Below, one piece after another: positions 1 to 13,599 of a stretch of DNA of 64,000 nt (positions are counted from its first letter, which is position 1; every line of letters begins with the position of its first letter). The stretch spans positions 124,001 through 188,000 of the forward strand of contig JAWWNJ010000100.1 in the NCBI GenBank assembly GCA_037176885.1, given 5' to 3'. The notes under the pieces are model-generated. The model searched no databases, was not told the DNA's origin, and worked only from the letters and a program-made list of their open reading frames with translations. Origin of the DNA: Favolaschia claudopus (lineage: Eukaryota > Basidiomycota > Agaricomycetes > Agaricales > Mycenaceae). The translations under genes and the position numbers were made by a program.

Positions 1-559
1 TATCAGAACGCCCAATCTCGAGGCACCGATAGCTAGTAGACAAGGTACCGAGTGACGAGAGCTCGTTCTGAGATCCACATACACCCACGAGCGTTGACGG
101 GGGTCACGCCAGTCCCAATCCGACATATCCAGAACCATCGGCCAAGAATGCTGCACCCTTGATCCAGCCTCGACGGGTCATCCAGCGATACCGCAATATC
201 CGACGGCAGACGAATCAACGCGCTTTCCGCCAAAGCTGCCGGGTGAACTACCCGGTCCACCAATTCCAATCCCGCAAGATCGAGATAAATTCGACAACCA
301 TCGTCGAAGGCCAAGCAATCCCAGGATTCCAACGATGCAGGCAGAGTAGGTAGCGACGCCAATGAAGCGCATGGACGTCAGAGCGCGGGCTGCATGAAAC
401 GCGGGCGACGGGGGCAGGAGACTCGAATGGACGCCATCGAGCTCCAGAGAGGCGAAGAGGTCGATGCGCGTGAGCTACCGCGACGCCGAGGACGAGCAAT
501 ACGATAACTACGGGAGACCTTGACAATCCGCCACGACGCTGAGATTGTCAGACGCCTAG
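1..559. other. No gene recognised; window-edge sequence
   Basis: Open frames here are short and overlap on both strands with no recognisable protein motif, so I see no supported gene. The stretch may be the outer part of the degenerate repeat that follows, but I found no matching copy elsewhere in the window. Confidence 0.4.
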
Positions 560-3500
560 GCTGATATGCCGGTCAGCGCACACACGACACAGCAAAGACA
601 AGCCTGACTGACCTGCTCCCTCCCGAGCGTGATCACCAAGGAGAACCCACGCACGCTGGCGTATCCGTCCATACCTCCGCCTCCCGCCTCCCTCCCTTTC
701 CCCTTCCCCATACCTTTTTCCTATCGCCTCCCTCCATCGCACCACTTCCTTCTCTACCACCTTCGGCTCTACCGATCCCGCAGAGACGACATCGCCTCTA
801 GCCGACACCGACGCTAACGCGGGTAACGGCGGAGTCGGTGGTATAGCCGATGCGGGTGCGGCGGACCTAGAGGAAGAGAGACATCGTCAGCATGATTGAA
901 GCCAGCAGCGGAAAGCGTTGTACCGAGAAGACCAGCAGACCTTGTCGTCGTGACCTCGCCCAGCGTGTCCCGTCCCCATCCGCCCTCTAGCTCTGTCTGC
1001 GACGTCAAGATCAATGCAGGCTACGGGGCGCTTCGACGCGGCTGTACTGAAGGTGGCCGATGGTGAAGGATCTGAAAATTTTGACGGTAGGTCAGCACAT
1101 GTAGTAGGAGAACGCGAATGAGACATACCCATACCCGTGATCCCGTGCAGACCTCAAGCGAACGCTATAAAGCCACGCAGAACTTGAGGCGACGAGGCAT
1201 ACACTCGGACGCCGAGACCAGATGACTCCGCTAGCAAGGAGGAAGCCGACGAGTCGTAGCTCCTGATTTCCGAAGCAAAGGTCAGTACCGCTGCTATCGT
1301 ACCAGCGAAGAGAATGAGAACGTGCCCTCTACACCCCCGCTCGTCATTTCCTTCATCTTGTTCGTCTTCCCCCTCCTCCGATTACCCATCATACCATGCG
1401 CCTCACCACCTAGGGTCATTCGAATGTGCGCACCAGAGGTGCTAGACGTAGAGATGGTCAGAACCCGTCACGATAGTGAAGATATGAAAGGAAGGAAGGA
1501 GAGGAGTAAGTGTGCTTACCTACTGTAGCTGTCACGAGCTGCCTACATGACTCCATCGGCGAGTGAGTGTGCACATACTCGAAGCGAAGGCGGTGTTAAG
1601 CGGGACAGCGAGAGCGGCGTGCGCTGCGTTGGATGGACCGCAAGGACGTGATAGAGTACAGGAGTCATCCGACAGTACGTGGTTGGTTGTGGAAGGACGG
1701 ACGGAGGGTAGACGAGGAGTCTTCAAAAGAAGGGCAAATGAGCTCCTCTGAAAACGAAGGGGGGAAACGCATTACCTTCACGAGCACAAGGTTCATCACA
1801 CGCGGGTCTACAGAACCCCCAACCTCCTACTTCCACTCCGACTTCCAGTCAAGTCAAAGCAGGTAGGCAACGGCGAGCAGCATACCCAGAGTCGAGACTG
1901 CGATTACGCGCAATTTCTGAATAACGAGCGAGAGTCAGCAGCATTGCCTGGGAAGCAAGAAATAGGCGCACCAGATTCTCCTCGACTACCCGTCATGCGT
2001 TGCCGTTGTGTGGATCAGGCTCTCGAGCTAAAAAGCGAAGACACTTTCAGATAAGTGCACGAAAATCTTTTTCACATACCTTCATTGACCCGAATCGTCA
2101 AGGGCGATGCTGTAGCCCATTCAACGAGGGAGAGCAGCCAGTGTATACGTAGGCTTCTATCGAGGGCATAACGAAAAGACCTGCGAGAATTGGCTCCTCG
2201 ACGTGTCGGACGAGCAGGATGACGTCCTCACGGTGGGATTTACTTGAAGAGGAAAATGAGCTTGAGGGTGTATACTATGTGTATGCGGCAGACATCATGA
2301 CGCATAGCGAGGAGGGTGTGGTGAGGATGAGAAGACGACGGCGAGTTGTTGCCGTCGCCGCTGTGGTGGACAACGTCAAGAGACACGCGTGGGAACGAGT
2401 CACGTTGCTTCGGTTCGGCTATCCCTCGGCCGAGCCTTGAATCTTTGTCTTCAACCACCACCTCAAACTCGCGCGTCGCGCCTATGAAAACCTCTTTCGA
2501 ACAAACCAACGACATCAAAACGTTACCCGGCACACAGTAGATTCTGATCACTCCCAGTGTCACCAGCATGCTACAGGTAACAGTATCGATACACTCCGTC
2601 GGCCCCTTTCTTCACTGGCATACGTTCCGCCACGACCGTATTCTAACAACCGGCGAATCGACCCTCGTCCCTCTTCTCAGAACTACCCTGGGTGTCATCA
2701 GCATTTCTTCCCCATTATATCAAGGCTTCCCTTTCGCTCAAGTCCGGGTAATCAGGGATCCAGCACTGATTATTTTGAATTCTTTTCCATCGTACACATT
2801 CAGTACGCTCATCTGTTGAAACAGTTTCAATCTTCGTATAACTATCGCCTAGGTACTACTCACAAACCTTTAAATTTCCCTGACCCAACCGGCAAGCGCT
2901 CGCATATTGATTGGCTCCGGGTACTGAGCGGTGTTCAGGCAGTGGAAGGTGAGTTAGGCCGGTGCCATTCCTTTTTAATCCTGTTGGTCACGGGAAACGC
3001 TCGTTCTAAGACATCAACTCGATCTTCCTCTGCCGTCGACTTGTTCTCACACCTGTTTCTTGACTCTTTTGAAACGTGGTGCGCTATTCATCTTTTCCAT
3101 TCATACTTATATCTAACTAAGTATCCTCCTAATTCAAGTTTCAACTGGCCTGTCTCGTTAGATTAGAGTCGGCGCGCGGCCACCAGGATTTAGAATACAT
3201 AACATTCCGTGGATCTGAGGTTCGATTCCTCGATACTTCGATGAGAAAACGGAGAAAGGTTTTCTTTCCTCAAGCAAGGTGCGTGTGTTATTTCTTCGGT
3301 GAGGAGTCGTTTATTTTCCCTCCTTGCAACTGAATCGATTGTGAGTCATTGGATATCCAACGAATAACACAATAAAGGCAATTTTCTTTCTTCCTCGGCA
3401 ATGATGCATGCACGGACATGGATTGCACGGTCTCTCTGGGCACGACGAGAGCCGTTGTCAGGACAAGCAAATGTGCCTTACTTACTGATCCATCAACATT

Positions 3501-4100
3501 TACATGGATCTATACTATTCGCTGAAGCGAGGTTCAATTTCTCCTGGCGCGCTGATAGGAATGAGAGTGAGTCTATTCTTCTGTTTTTCAGTGGCGGTTT
3601 TTTGACTTCTCTCCCTGCGGGATGATAAGGCTCGATACTGCCGTTCCGGATTAGTCTTGTTCCATCGCCATGTCATCCCAGTCAGCATTCAACTTCAAAA
3701 TACTATTATCGACGTTAACCTCGCCAGTTGCGACTCACCTAGGCAGTTCGAATTTGTTTTGAGTAACTTGCGCCATGTGGCAGTAGTGTTTTGAGCCAGA
3801 GATTCAAAGTCTCGCTGTACATCAGGGAAACTCCGATTGATCTTCTTTGGTCCAACTGCTTGCCTTTGATTCTTTCGTTCATCTCCTTGTCCTCCCCAGT
3901 GACTCCATACACATCGTTTGCACATCGTTGTCCCTCGGCCGTATCCGAGAGAATCGAGATAACACGAGAGCCGTCGAGAGGGAGCATTTATTCCATTATT
4001 ACTGCAAATTGCAATAAATTAAAGACATGTATACTCGGAGAAAATTAATTATAACACAGAGGGTTGATTCATACTCTCGATTCAGAGTGCCGGTCACGAC
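560..4100. repeat. Long dispersed repeat, copy I (degenerate)
   Basis: This stretch shares ordered blocks with three other places in the window. Positions 2084-2190 match 6177-6290 and 15831-15990. Positions 2325-2560 match 6890-7130, 18580-18790 and 22735-22930. The 640-1760 part resembles 14230-15450 and 21640-22310. The last block is followed by a tRNA-like B-box (GGTTCGATTCC, 3219-3229) and a short T-run. No coding frame is conserved between copies and I recognise no reverse transcriptase, integrase or transposase, so the element type is unknown; a non-autonomous LTR, LINE or SINE-like relic are all possible. Borders are approximate because the copies are highly diverged. Confidence 0.6.
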
Positions 4101-4444
4101 CTGGAAGGAAAAACACACAACAAGTTAATCGTGGGAGTCTAGCTGTCATCAATTCACCGTGGGAGTTTGGCCTTTTCCGTCTTGCTTTCGACGACCATCT
4201 TCGCTTTTGAGTTTTCCTGCCGACGATACCTCAAGCTGTTACGGCCGACTCTTCATTGGGGAGGAAAGAGCCCGCTGTCTTTCTCGCTCCAAATTATCAC
4301 CTAAGGCGATCAGGGACTGCCTCTTCCCCGGCGGGTGTGTTTGCGCGATTATTTTTCTACCCTTTCTTCTCTGACTGAGGAAGCACCGGCATTTTCAGAT
4401 ATCTTAAATTTGGTCTCGGCTAATTCTCCTCAAGATTTGATTCC

Positions 4445-5852
4445 ATGACTTCGGCTCAGCAACTCATCTCCTGTCCTCAATCTCATTGCCCGCCAATTTA
4501 TCGTATACCGAACGAGGTTCTATGTCACATTTTCAGCTTCACCGTCTGGAATTCTATCCGTAGATTTGACGGCGAGTGGGCTGAGGTCGCTCCTTGGCGA
4601 CTTATCCACGTTTGCCAAACCTGGAGAAGTGCTGGCCGGGGCTATCCGCGCCTGTGGTCTTATGTCACCATCTACTTCGATGGCGATCACGATGTTGCTT
4701 CCCTTCCCGAGTGCTATCCGTTACCAGCCTTGAAAACTCAACTTCAACTCGCCTATCCCACACCCTTGGACGTCGAAATCATCTTCGGTGATCGTCCAGT
4801 TGAGGACTTGCCTCACATGAAACTTCTCTTGGATCACGTTCTTCGTCACAGTCGCCGATGGGGCAGACTGTCTCTCCGTTGGAGTCGCAACACTAATGAA
4901 CTCTGTGTACTCTCATGTATTCGCGGACGTCTAGACCAACTGCACTCCGTCTTCCTTGATGCTTATGGTCCCAATGGCTCCTGGGAGCCGGAGGAATGGC
5001 CTTCCGAACTCACAGATCTCTTTGCGGACACCCCCTGTTTACAAAAAGTCTTCATCACAGACATCATGCTCTGGCCGCCCTCCCCCTACATCTCTGCTCC
5101 CTGGTCTCAGCTCACCCACCTTCGAATCCATGCCGTGTCCAGATTTCTTCTCCATTGTCTCCGAAACACAATCAATCTTGTTGAATGCGCGTTTTGGGAA
5201 AGAGAAGTCGAAGTCACAGATAATTCTGAACCAACCGATCCCTGCGAAAATATCACCCTCCCCTCCCTGCGCCGCCTTTCATTCACATCATATCTCGACA
5301 ACGGCCCATCCTGCATTCGATATCTCCACGCGCCCAACCTCGAATATCTTGACCTTCACAACCATATCGACGAAATCCCTCGCTTCCTCCACCAGTCCGA
5401 ATGTCGGATTTCCAGCGTCAAATTCTTTGATGTTCTCAGCGTCCTTTCCGTGCTCGCGCATCTTCCCTTTATCACGAATCTCGAATTTGACGCCATGCGT
5501 TTGCGGCCTCAACGAGGGTGTCATTTGCAGCGCTTTCAACGCTCTCACCCATTCACCTGATCTTTGCCCAAGATTATCGTTCCTTCGCGTCACTCGTCTA
5601 CTGAAGGGTAGGTCAGACTCAGAGGCTTTCGAGACGGCATTGTGCGACTTGCTGGAATCGCGCTACCATCCAGTTCCCAATGCGGATCGCACTGTGGCTC
5701 CTCTTGCGACGGTGCGCATCGCACATATGGCTTTCTCACTTGTCAATCAGAAGAGGGTCGATAGCCTACAGCTGAGTGGTCTCGACATTCAGGGCTTTCA
5801 ACCCGTACAGTCCATAGGAAAAAAAAATGCGTTTCAGACATTCCCACCGTAG
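4445..5852 (+). CDS. F-box protein gene with a one-base frameshift
   Basis: The product begins with a short leader and then an F-box (IYRIPNEVLCHIFSF, roughly residues 18-70, including WRLIHVCQTWR), followed by a diverged leucine-rich-repeat-like body typical of agaricomycete F-box proteins, which act as substrate adaptors of SKP1-cullin-F-box ubiquitin ligases. The first frame stops at 5560. The adjacent frame continues the same style of protein (SPDLCPRLSFLRVTRLLKG) to a stop at 5852. The switch sits at about 5515-5520, where one extra base separates the two halves; the only GT..AG pair there would be 13 nt, too short for an intron. Either a young pseudogene or an assembly error. The gene lies between two repeat copies, a common fate for members of this expanded family. 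The start is the first ATG that places the F-box near the N terminus. Confidence 0.75.
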
Positions 5853-5984
5853 TGTTCGTTCTAGATTGTGAGTCCCGCCTGCAATCAATATTCAATGACT
5901 ATGTGGGCTTACGATATCGCACGCAGCGAATTTGATGCTCGTAATTCTTGGACCATGTTATTACAATAATTGTAGTGATACATG

Positions 5985-8600
5985 TCTTCAAAACAAGGAA
6001 GAATATATTGCTTTGCGTCTCCGACCATGCTCCTTCAAGTTCCCGTCGACTCCATCCAGTGTCAAAACAAAACTGAATCCATCCTGCGTTCCTCTCTCCA
6101 TCTCCTGCTTAGCGCACCAAGATTTTTTCAGCAGCGTTTAGGCAGAGCTAAATACGAGAACAAAACACAGATACCTTCATTGATCTGGAATCGTCAAGGG
6201 CAATACTGTAGCCCACTCAACGAGCGGGAGCAGCCAGTGTAGGTGTAGGCTCCTATCGAAGACCTAGCGGGAAGACCTGCGAGAAATTGAATCAGCTGGC
6301 AGGCTGCTCCGAGACTCGAGTCAATGTGTCGGACGTTGATTTGAAGAGCAGGATGAGCTTCAAGTTGAGAGGGTATGAACTGTTTACCATAATCGTCCCG
6401 TAACCTACCATATCAGCAAATCTACAATTTGATTGCCGTGTTGTGGCTGTTGTTACGCGTTGTCGCGTTGCGCACAACAGGCCCCGCCAAAACCTCCTAC
6501 TTTGTGCCCTCCCCCCCGTTCACTGTCGACCTCAATGATGTTTAGCAAGGTAGAAATATTCCAAATACACACCTAGCATTCACTTTCGTGGCATTACCAG
6601 CACTTTTTCGAGGAGTTTTGTGGTGCCAAGACTGCTTGTTGTCAAAAAGCTGATCCGTGTTGTCGATGCAACGCATTGTCGTATTGTCAGCTGTTTTTTG
6701 CCGTTGTTGGGCGTTGTACAACAGCACAACAAAAATGTCAAAACACTGATGGTGATCATGTAACCTTAACCTCCCCTCTTGTACTGCCGCATAGCCTCAC
6801 TACTGGCCAGGTACGGCATATAATAGAACTTCAAGTCAAGTCAAGTCAAGTCAAGAACAGGCGAAAGGCATCGCGCCGCACAGCGACGAAGGTGTGGCAA
6901 GGATGGAAAGACGACGGCGAGTTGTTGTCGTCGCTGTGATGGACGGTATCAACGGACAAACGTGGGAACGGGTCACGTTCCTTCGGTTCGGCTATTCCTC
7001 GGCCGAACCCTCCTTGTCTTCAACCCACCACCTCAAATGCGTGTCGCATTTTTTGTCATAGCTCTGCTGAACGCACGAGCGAACGAGCTACAAAGATTTT
7101 GGCATCTTGAACTTGAACTTCCCCTCCTAGTTCCATTCGCATGCTTCACGCCGTTCGTATTCAACTCAAACTGTACTGAATAAACCCGCATTCCTCCTCT
7201 CAGAAACACTCAGGGCTCCCGCATTTCTTCGCAGTTTCATGACTCTCTCCCTCTCACTCAAGTCTGACCTCGCCAGGTAAGTCACCAAGCCACTGCTCCC
7301 CGAGGCAACCTGCTTATCCAAATTTATCTTCTCGTCGTACACGTCCATGCCTGCTCTCACATCATGGATGTTCAAGGCTCCCCCGAATTTCGAGTTTCAG
7401 GCGGAAAACAACCGTCAAAGCTCGAATCTCTGTCATCCAGGCGCCAGTCACAACATGCACGCCTAGCTCAATCAACGAGAGGTCGAAATTGAATGCCCGA
7501 TGTTGAATGATAATCGGATGCGAGGAGGTGCAACTCTTCCACGCGGGTATGATTGTGCGCTATGTCTTTGTTAATTCCTTTTGCGTCCCAGGCAACGCTC
7601 GCTCCAGAATATGGGTTCATCTCATCCTCCACTTCAAATCTTCAATCGTCAATTTGTCCGAAGCCTCTTTCTTAATGATTCTCTCCCAAACTGGTACGTC
7701 ATCATCTCTTCCCCAACTTTTTACTTGTCATATGAAGCTACTTATTATCCTGAAGTCTCAGCTGACCTGTCTCGTTTGAGTCCGTCCCAGGATTCCTAAT
7801 GCATAACTATTCAGTTGATATGAGGTTCGACTCCTCAATACAACGATTATCGGACGACGCTGTGTTTTTCTGGCGCGAGGTGCGTACTTTGCTATTTGTC
7901 CACCTTATCTTGACATCAGGTGAGTCATTTTGAAGGACTCGACGATTTGAGTCGACGAGAGTTTCGAGTTCGTTTGAAATTGCACCCCCAGCCACCAAAA
8001 AAGTGCGAATTCTTTTCTTCTCTGCCATCCACGCACGACCCACACTCACTCACGTTTCGTCCTTGATCCAGTACGCGCTACCAGCAGCGAATAAGCAACT
8101 ACGTCAAACCAATCTGATAGGTGTTGGCAATCCAAAAGGTTCGATGCCACACTGGCACACGCCTACGTACTCCAATGTCTGTTTGGTCCCATTCGCTCGG
8201 AACTTCTGATTTCTGGTCTGAAACAGTTTCCCTTGAACTACTTGAGTTTCTTTCAGGTTTTTCTGTTGGTTGACATTTGAATCAGATTCATTCAAGCCGG
8301 ATTCATCAACTTAGCAAGAACGGTCAATTTCTGGGTGTTTGGAAGCACACACATTCGAGGGATCGGACGCAGAGCGCAGCATATCGATTGATACTCGGTC
8401 TTTTTCTGTCATTCCCAAGTTTTATCTTCGGGTTTTTTTCCCTTCAAATTCCCCTGATTGTTTCACATCGCACTGCTCCAATTCCGTTGAACTAGGCCGA
8501 ACCTCCGTTTGCGGCCATCGATATGATAATGCGATTGAATTCGCTCAGCGCTGACGAAACTCTTTAGAACTGAAACAAGTTTTTGTTTCTCTCAGCACGC
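5985..8600. repeat. Long dispersed repeat, copy II
   Basis: Blocks at 6177-6290 and 6890-7130 match copy I in order. A B-box at 7824-7834 (GGTTCGACTCC) is followed by T-run text near 7861 that matches 19520-19570 and 23610-23660. The terminal block at about 8277-8385 matches 24118-24215 in copy IV. A perfect microsatellite of five TCAAG units lies at 6831-6855. Short open frames in this region are not conserved between copies and are not called as genes. Confidence 0.6.
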
Positions 8601-8875
8601 GTCTTGTTTCGAAGGTGCAGGATCGTCCAGTTCAAACTCTACCATTGAATGAAAGCGCCAGCGTATTCCTAGCTGATTTAGTCCGCGTTGTCGCATGTGG
8701 TATCTATCCGTCTTTTGATATACAGTAATACTAAACTTTTGAATTAGACTCCGCGTATCCGGAACCTTTCTCCTTCCACTTTGAATGACCATTCTTATAA
8801 TTTCGGCATGGTTCAAAAATAACATCGAATGTGTTTATCAAGTTTCATCGAGGGCTAGTCTCCAATCGAGGGCTT

Positions 8876-11842
8876 TTACATACTAACATCTGCAGTTACG
8901 ATCGTAGACTTGGTGGACCCATCCCCGTCCTGCGTCTCCTGTGCGTTTAAAACCGTCATCAAGGACTCCCGGATCGCTGCCAATCGCGTTCTCGATGTCA
9001 GGCTGATGTCCTCCCGTTGTTCCGCGAGGTCAATGCCTTCGATGAATACTCTTGCAGCTTCGTGATCATCCAACCAGCGGAATCGGGTCGTGCTCTGATC
9101 CCGATACATCTGAAGCAAGGAAGAAGTTGCCATCGTCTCCACCATAGTCACAGGCAATCCCTCGAGGCTTTCGTGCTCGAAGGCCGTTTTCCAGCTCTTT
9201 GCAAAATTCAACTGCTGGGAGGGGCTTACACCCGGGGGATAGGGCTCAAACTGGGTGATATTCAATATTGTTTCGTTCAATCTGTATGGGGGGGAGTGAA
9301 GAGTGCTGGCTTGATGGATGAAATTTGCCAAAATGGCCACGCGCATGTCGAGAATGGATAATGTTGCTAGTCCCTCTTGTATGTCGTTTGCTGTATCCTC
9401 CTCTCTCGCAAGCGTTGGATACGCCGATACCTTATTCCTAGCTTCAAATTCAATGTCCCGGCGTCGATGGAACCGATATGAGTTATTCACGATGGCGGTT
9501 TGAATCAAGGGGATGATCGAGATGGTTTCAGGATGATCTGTATTCCTGCGTAGAACCTCCAGGATCCACCAACTCGGATGATCGGACGTGGGTAGAAAGC
9601 CTGAGGAGAATTCAGAAAACGAGGCTCTGCCAGTCATACTGGCGGCCACCTCCCACATTGCTCTAAAGATCTGTGGAACAGATTCGGCAAGAACACGGGG
9701 AGATTTGGTGACAAGCTCCGTTGTCAGACATGAGCACAACCACCACTTATCGCACAGCAGAATCCTCGAGTTGGAGCTATCAAAGTATGGGCTTGAAAGA
9801 TAGAGGGAGAGGTTGCTGGGTAACGAGACACGGCTGGTCTTTTGGAAGTGAGCCAAGTTCCATAGTAGGGTCGCAATTATCCTGTCCACGTGGGGCTGGT
9901 AGCTCGCATGCTCACGACACTGGGAATCCATGACAGTGTTGAAAGCATTGGAGTACATTGCCGCTATATCCGGAGACACCGGCTCATCAAATTCAAGCCA
10001 ACGCATGAGCAGCTGTTCAGTCTCGTGAAATTGGTATGGAGGAGATTTAAACTGGGCCCCGTTCACCATGAAGTCAAGGAAATCCTCGTGTCCCTGGCGA
10101 ATAAGCCTTTGATGGAGAGAGTAGAGTGTCGCTAGAAACCTAGCAAACCACCTCGATCTGCCAGCAGAGTCTCTTGGTGAACAACTCCTGATATACTTAA
10201 GGTGCTGGCTAATTGTGTCCGACAACGAGTCGAATTCATCGGATCGACGCTCATACCATGTGAGGCTATCATCGAGGACGTCCAATGGTTTTGGGAGTAG
10301 AGCCAGAATCTCGTCGTGACTTGATCGCTGATTGTTGTTCAAAATCGTGATGGTAGTGTTGACTGCATCCATTGCAGAGAGTAACACATTCAGTCCGAAC
10401 ACAGCGTGCACCGAGAGTTCATGCTCGTACACCAGTGACAGCAGCGGTGACGCAGGGGATTCCCGCAACGGTAGGAAGAATCGGAACTGACAACGAATGT
10501 CGTCTAGCTGTTTATATGCGAGTCGAAATATGGGCCTTTCCTTGGTGAACGAAAGTGTAGGCCCTATCGAGATAGTTGCCATAGCCCACAGGGCTTTCAA
10601 GGCGATAAGCTGTCGCCGGTGTTGCGTTTCTGGTGGTAGAATCTTGCTGTCGCAACGCAGTAGGAAATGGTTTACGCGCTGTAGTAGTCGTGCATCTTGA
10701 CTTTCCAATAGCCGGCAGATAGTTTTGTCATATGGTGTGCGGTCATATTTAGTGGTCGCGAGTGCATCCACAATGCCTTCCAAAAATGGCTCCAGTTCAA
10801 CATCATCAGATAAGGACTCCAGTGTCCAAGAAAGCGCACGATAGTCCCGATGCGCCCGCTGGTCTGAATCCTCGAGTGCGGCTATGTTCATGGCCTCGAC
10901 CAGTGAATCCGGCAGCGTGTTTCGGTCCGATGCAGATCGGAAAATTGAACGGGTAAGCTGAATCGCACGCCAAAGACCGGCGGAGAGAGGGGTCTGGTAG
11001 GGAGACTGGTGGGAAATGAGAGGGAATACAGTGAGCGTCATGTACGCGATGACCACAATGCCGAGAAGAATGAAGACCGAAATCGTCACAGCTTCGTTCA
11101 CTGGGACGAGGAAAGCGACGAGTCCAGCAAAGAAGAGGATGAGGGAGGCATGCAGGAGGAGAGGGATGACATCTACAACAGCATGCATATTGAATCGCTT
11201 CAGGCCGTAATAGAGGTACGAAAATATACGGGCTCGGATGACAGGCGCAGAGCGCATCTCGGTTTTGTACTTGAAATCCCGGGCCCATTGTTCGACTAGG
11301 GTAGCAATGAGAGCGCAGGATAGACTGAGCCCGAGGCTGATGAACCAGAGGAGGTTACAAATAAGAGACGAAGTCGGAGGGACAAAGGGTTCCGGCGCCG
11401 GCAAGTCAACGGAGCTTCCGGTGGCAATTCCTGAGAGCTGCGTGGAAATTTGAGTGAGGAGAGCTTTCATGTCGTCTCCAGAGTCCGGAGTGAGTGTTTT
11501 GTAGCTTTCGATGAGAAAGGCCGTGAGGATGGCCGAAAAAAGACCGGCCTAAAGGCCATTCGCTTCAAATTCTCTCCTGCAGTTGAATAAGTACAACGAG
11601 AGACTCACAAAAATCAAGAGACCCTCCATATCGCTCTTCCAGCTATTCACAAGTGCCTTGTCATACTTCTCCGCCTCTGACACGTACACCGACCAGAGCT
11701 TTGCTCCCGCTGTATCATGAGAATCTGCAGGATGGAACGAGATTTGTGAGTAGGAGTCACAGCGAAAGGATCCGAGTCAGTGGTTAGACACGCCGGAGTC
11801 CTCACCTCCTCGTCCAGTGGAGCTAGCGTAGGCTTTGCGCAT
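8876..11842 (-). CDS. DUF6535 multi-pass membrane protein
   Basis: Three exons, complement of 11806-11842, 11609-11724 and 8876-11548, give a 941-residue protein; both introns have GT..AG ends and the phases close. The N-terminal domain reads EAEKYDKALVNSWKSDMEG then LLIFAGLFSAILTAFLIESY, the signature of the DUF6535 family, which is very abundant in agaricomycetes and of unknown function. Four hydrophobic segments are visible: one in that motif, one near LICNLLWFISLGLSLSCAL, and two more (VIPLLLHASLILFFAGLVAF and a valine/isoleucine-rich stretch just after). The remaining ~650 residues look soluble and helical. An in-frame stop lies upstream of the chosen ATG and no other ATG intervenes, so the start is well supported. 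The gene is intact, unlike its repeat-rich surroundings. Confidence 0.9.
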
Positions 11843-13599
11843 GGGAGTCGGAGTCAAAGGAACGTGGAAGGGTGTTGGCGCTGATCTTTCGGCCCGGCTT
11901 GCCCACTTTCCCGCGAAAAATAGCCGATCAGGTCGGAGGAGAAACTGTCACTCTGGGACTTTGAACTTATCGAATTGATCCTTTCGACGCTGTTGCGCTC
12001 GGTAAGACCTTCATTCACGCGATTTACGATTCAAAAGCCAGAATCGATTCCAAATCGCGTTTCAAATCGATTTTTGAATCGCCTCTGAATCGTTGCCTCA
12101 AAACCGTGACCATGTTTGACTTGTATGATTCAGTTGAATGCAAAATTCAAGGTCAAGCTGATCAGCATCTTACACTTCATGAGAGTATGAGAAGATAGGC
12201 CTTTTACGGAAGAGCTATTCCCAAGCACTTAGGCCGAAACTTCACAATTGCTTTCAGACGTAACACGTTCTGGGATCTCGATCTTTCCGACACAAAACCC
12301 ACATAAGCCGCGTTGTTCCCTGTTGTTCCCTAGGACGGGCTTGCGTGCTGAAAAACCTCTCTAAGGCAGAAAGTGAGTAAGTTATTTGCCCGGCAGCTTG
12401 TCCTTCTGGTGAAGAACAGGAGTCGAGCGGTTCATTGGCTTGCCCATTGAGGGATCAGGTACTGGGGATGAAACGGGTTACATGGCGTTAAACCTTGTAT
12501 ATGAAGCTGCAAATCCACGAATACGAATTAGATCCTTGACGTTCTTCCTTCCTTCGATTCAAGTTTCATAACAAAGGCTCGAACGACTCCAGACGATGAC
12601 CGGTTTTGTGGCTGAAATGTTGACGAGACAAACATGACAGTCTTTCCCTGCCTTCCGACCAGGAAATTAGAAACAGATTGAGAGAGGCCATGAAGCGGCC
12701 GCCGATGGAAAAATGACAGAAGAATGCAAAAAAGTCAATAGGATCAAAGAAGTGACGTAATTTCCTAAACGGGAGGAAGGCGAAAATTTTCCAAGTGATT
12801 GCTGGTGAGCGAGAGACTAGGGTACAGAACAAGGGATGCTAGAATGATGACATTGAGCCAGTGGCGACGCCGCAGCGTGAGCGACAGAGCCCTCAGACAT
12901 CCACACACATTTCCGGTGGTAGACGCAAGGTGGACCTTCGCTCAGTTCTCGAAGTAATCCTACTGGGATTCCACGAACGTCCGCCATCCCATCCGAATCC
13001 GTTTTCAAGACACAAGCTATCCAAAGCCGACACGACGGAGTGCGAGGCGTGCAATTGACACCACACCGACGTCGGGAAACGCAAGCTATTGGTCGGTCGA
13101 CTGCGGCATAAATAGACGAAGTAGGTAGATGGCGACGGGGCCATGCCGGTACGGTAAAAGCGAGACATACGCAGGGCGTAGCACAGGAGGACGTGGGGGA
13201 TGGGGGAAGATCGCGGCTCGACGCAGCCGAGCCAAGAATGACGAAAGCGCCGAAGCGGAAGCCCATACCCCAAGCCTCAGCTATAAGCCGACGAGGAGCG
13301 GTGCTGAGGAGAGCGATACGGTAGGAGACTGTGACGTCGAAAGAGTTGACAATTGATACGTCGCCAGCGAACAGCGAGAACGCTGTAGGCACTAGTGACC
13401 CTTCACGGAACGCGCCAGTCAGCACGCCTACGGCGCAGCTAGGATTGAGTCTCACCTTTTCCTCCATGCGTATAAACTTCCATGCGATACAAGTCATCCG
13501 TCTCTTCCCCACTCCGCGAGCAGGTGCTCCCTCCACCCCGAGCGGATTAGCAGAGGCAAGAAGCTCTATCAATTCCGAGACCACGTCTCTCCTGCTCTC
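11843..13599. other. Intergenic; no supported gene
   Basis: This holds the presumed promoter side of the DUF6535 gene. A 255-codon open frame on the minus strand (12817-13584) overlaps other open frames, has no recognisable motif and a composition rich in Arg, Ser and Cys expected of chance frames in CG-rich DNA, so it is not called. Confidence 0.4.

Noticed and set aside
12817..13584. 255-codon open frame on the minus strand
   Set aside because: No motif, overlaps other long open frames in CG-rich DNA, no plausible splice structure; likely chance.
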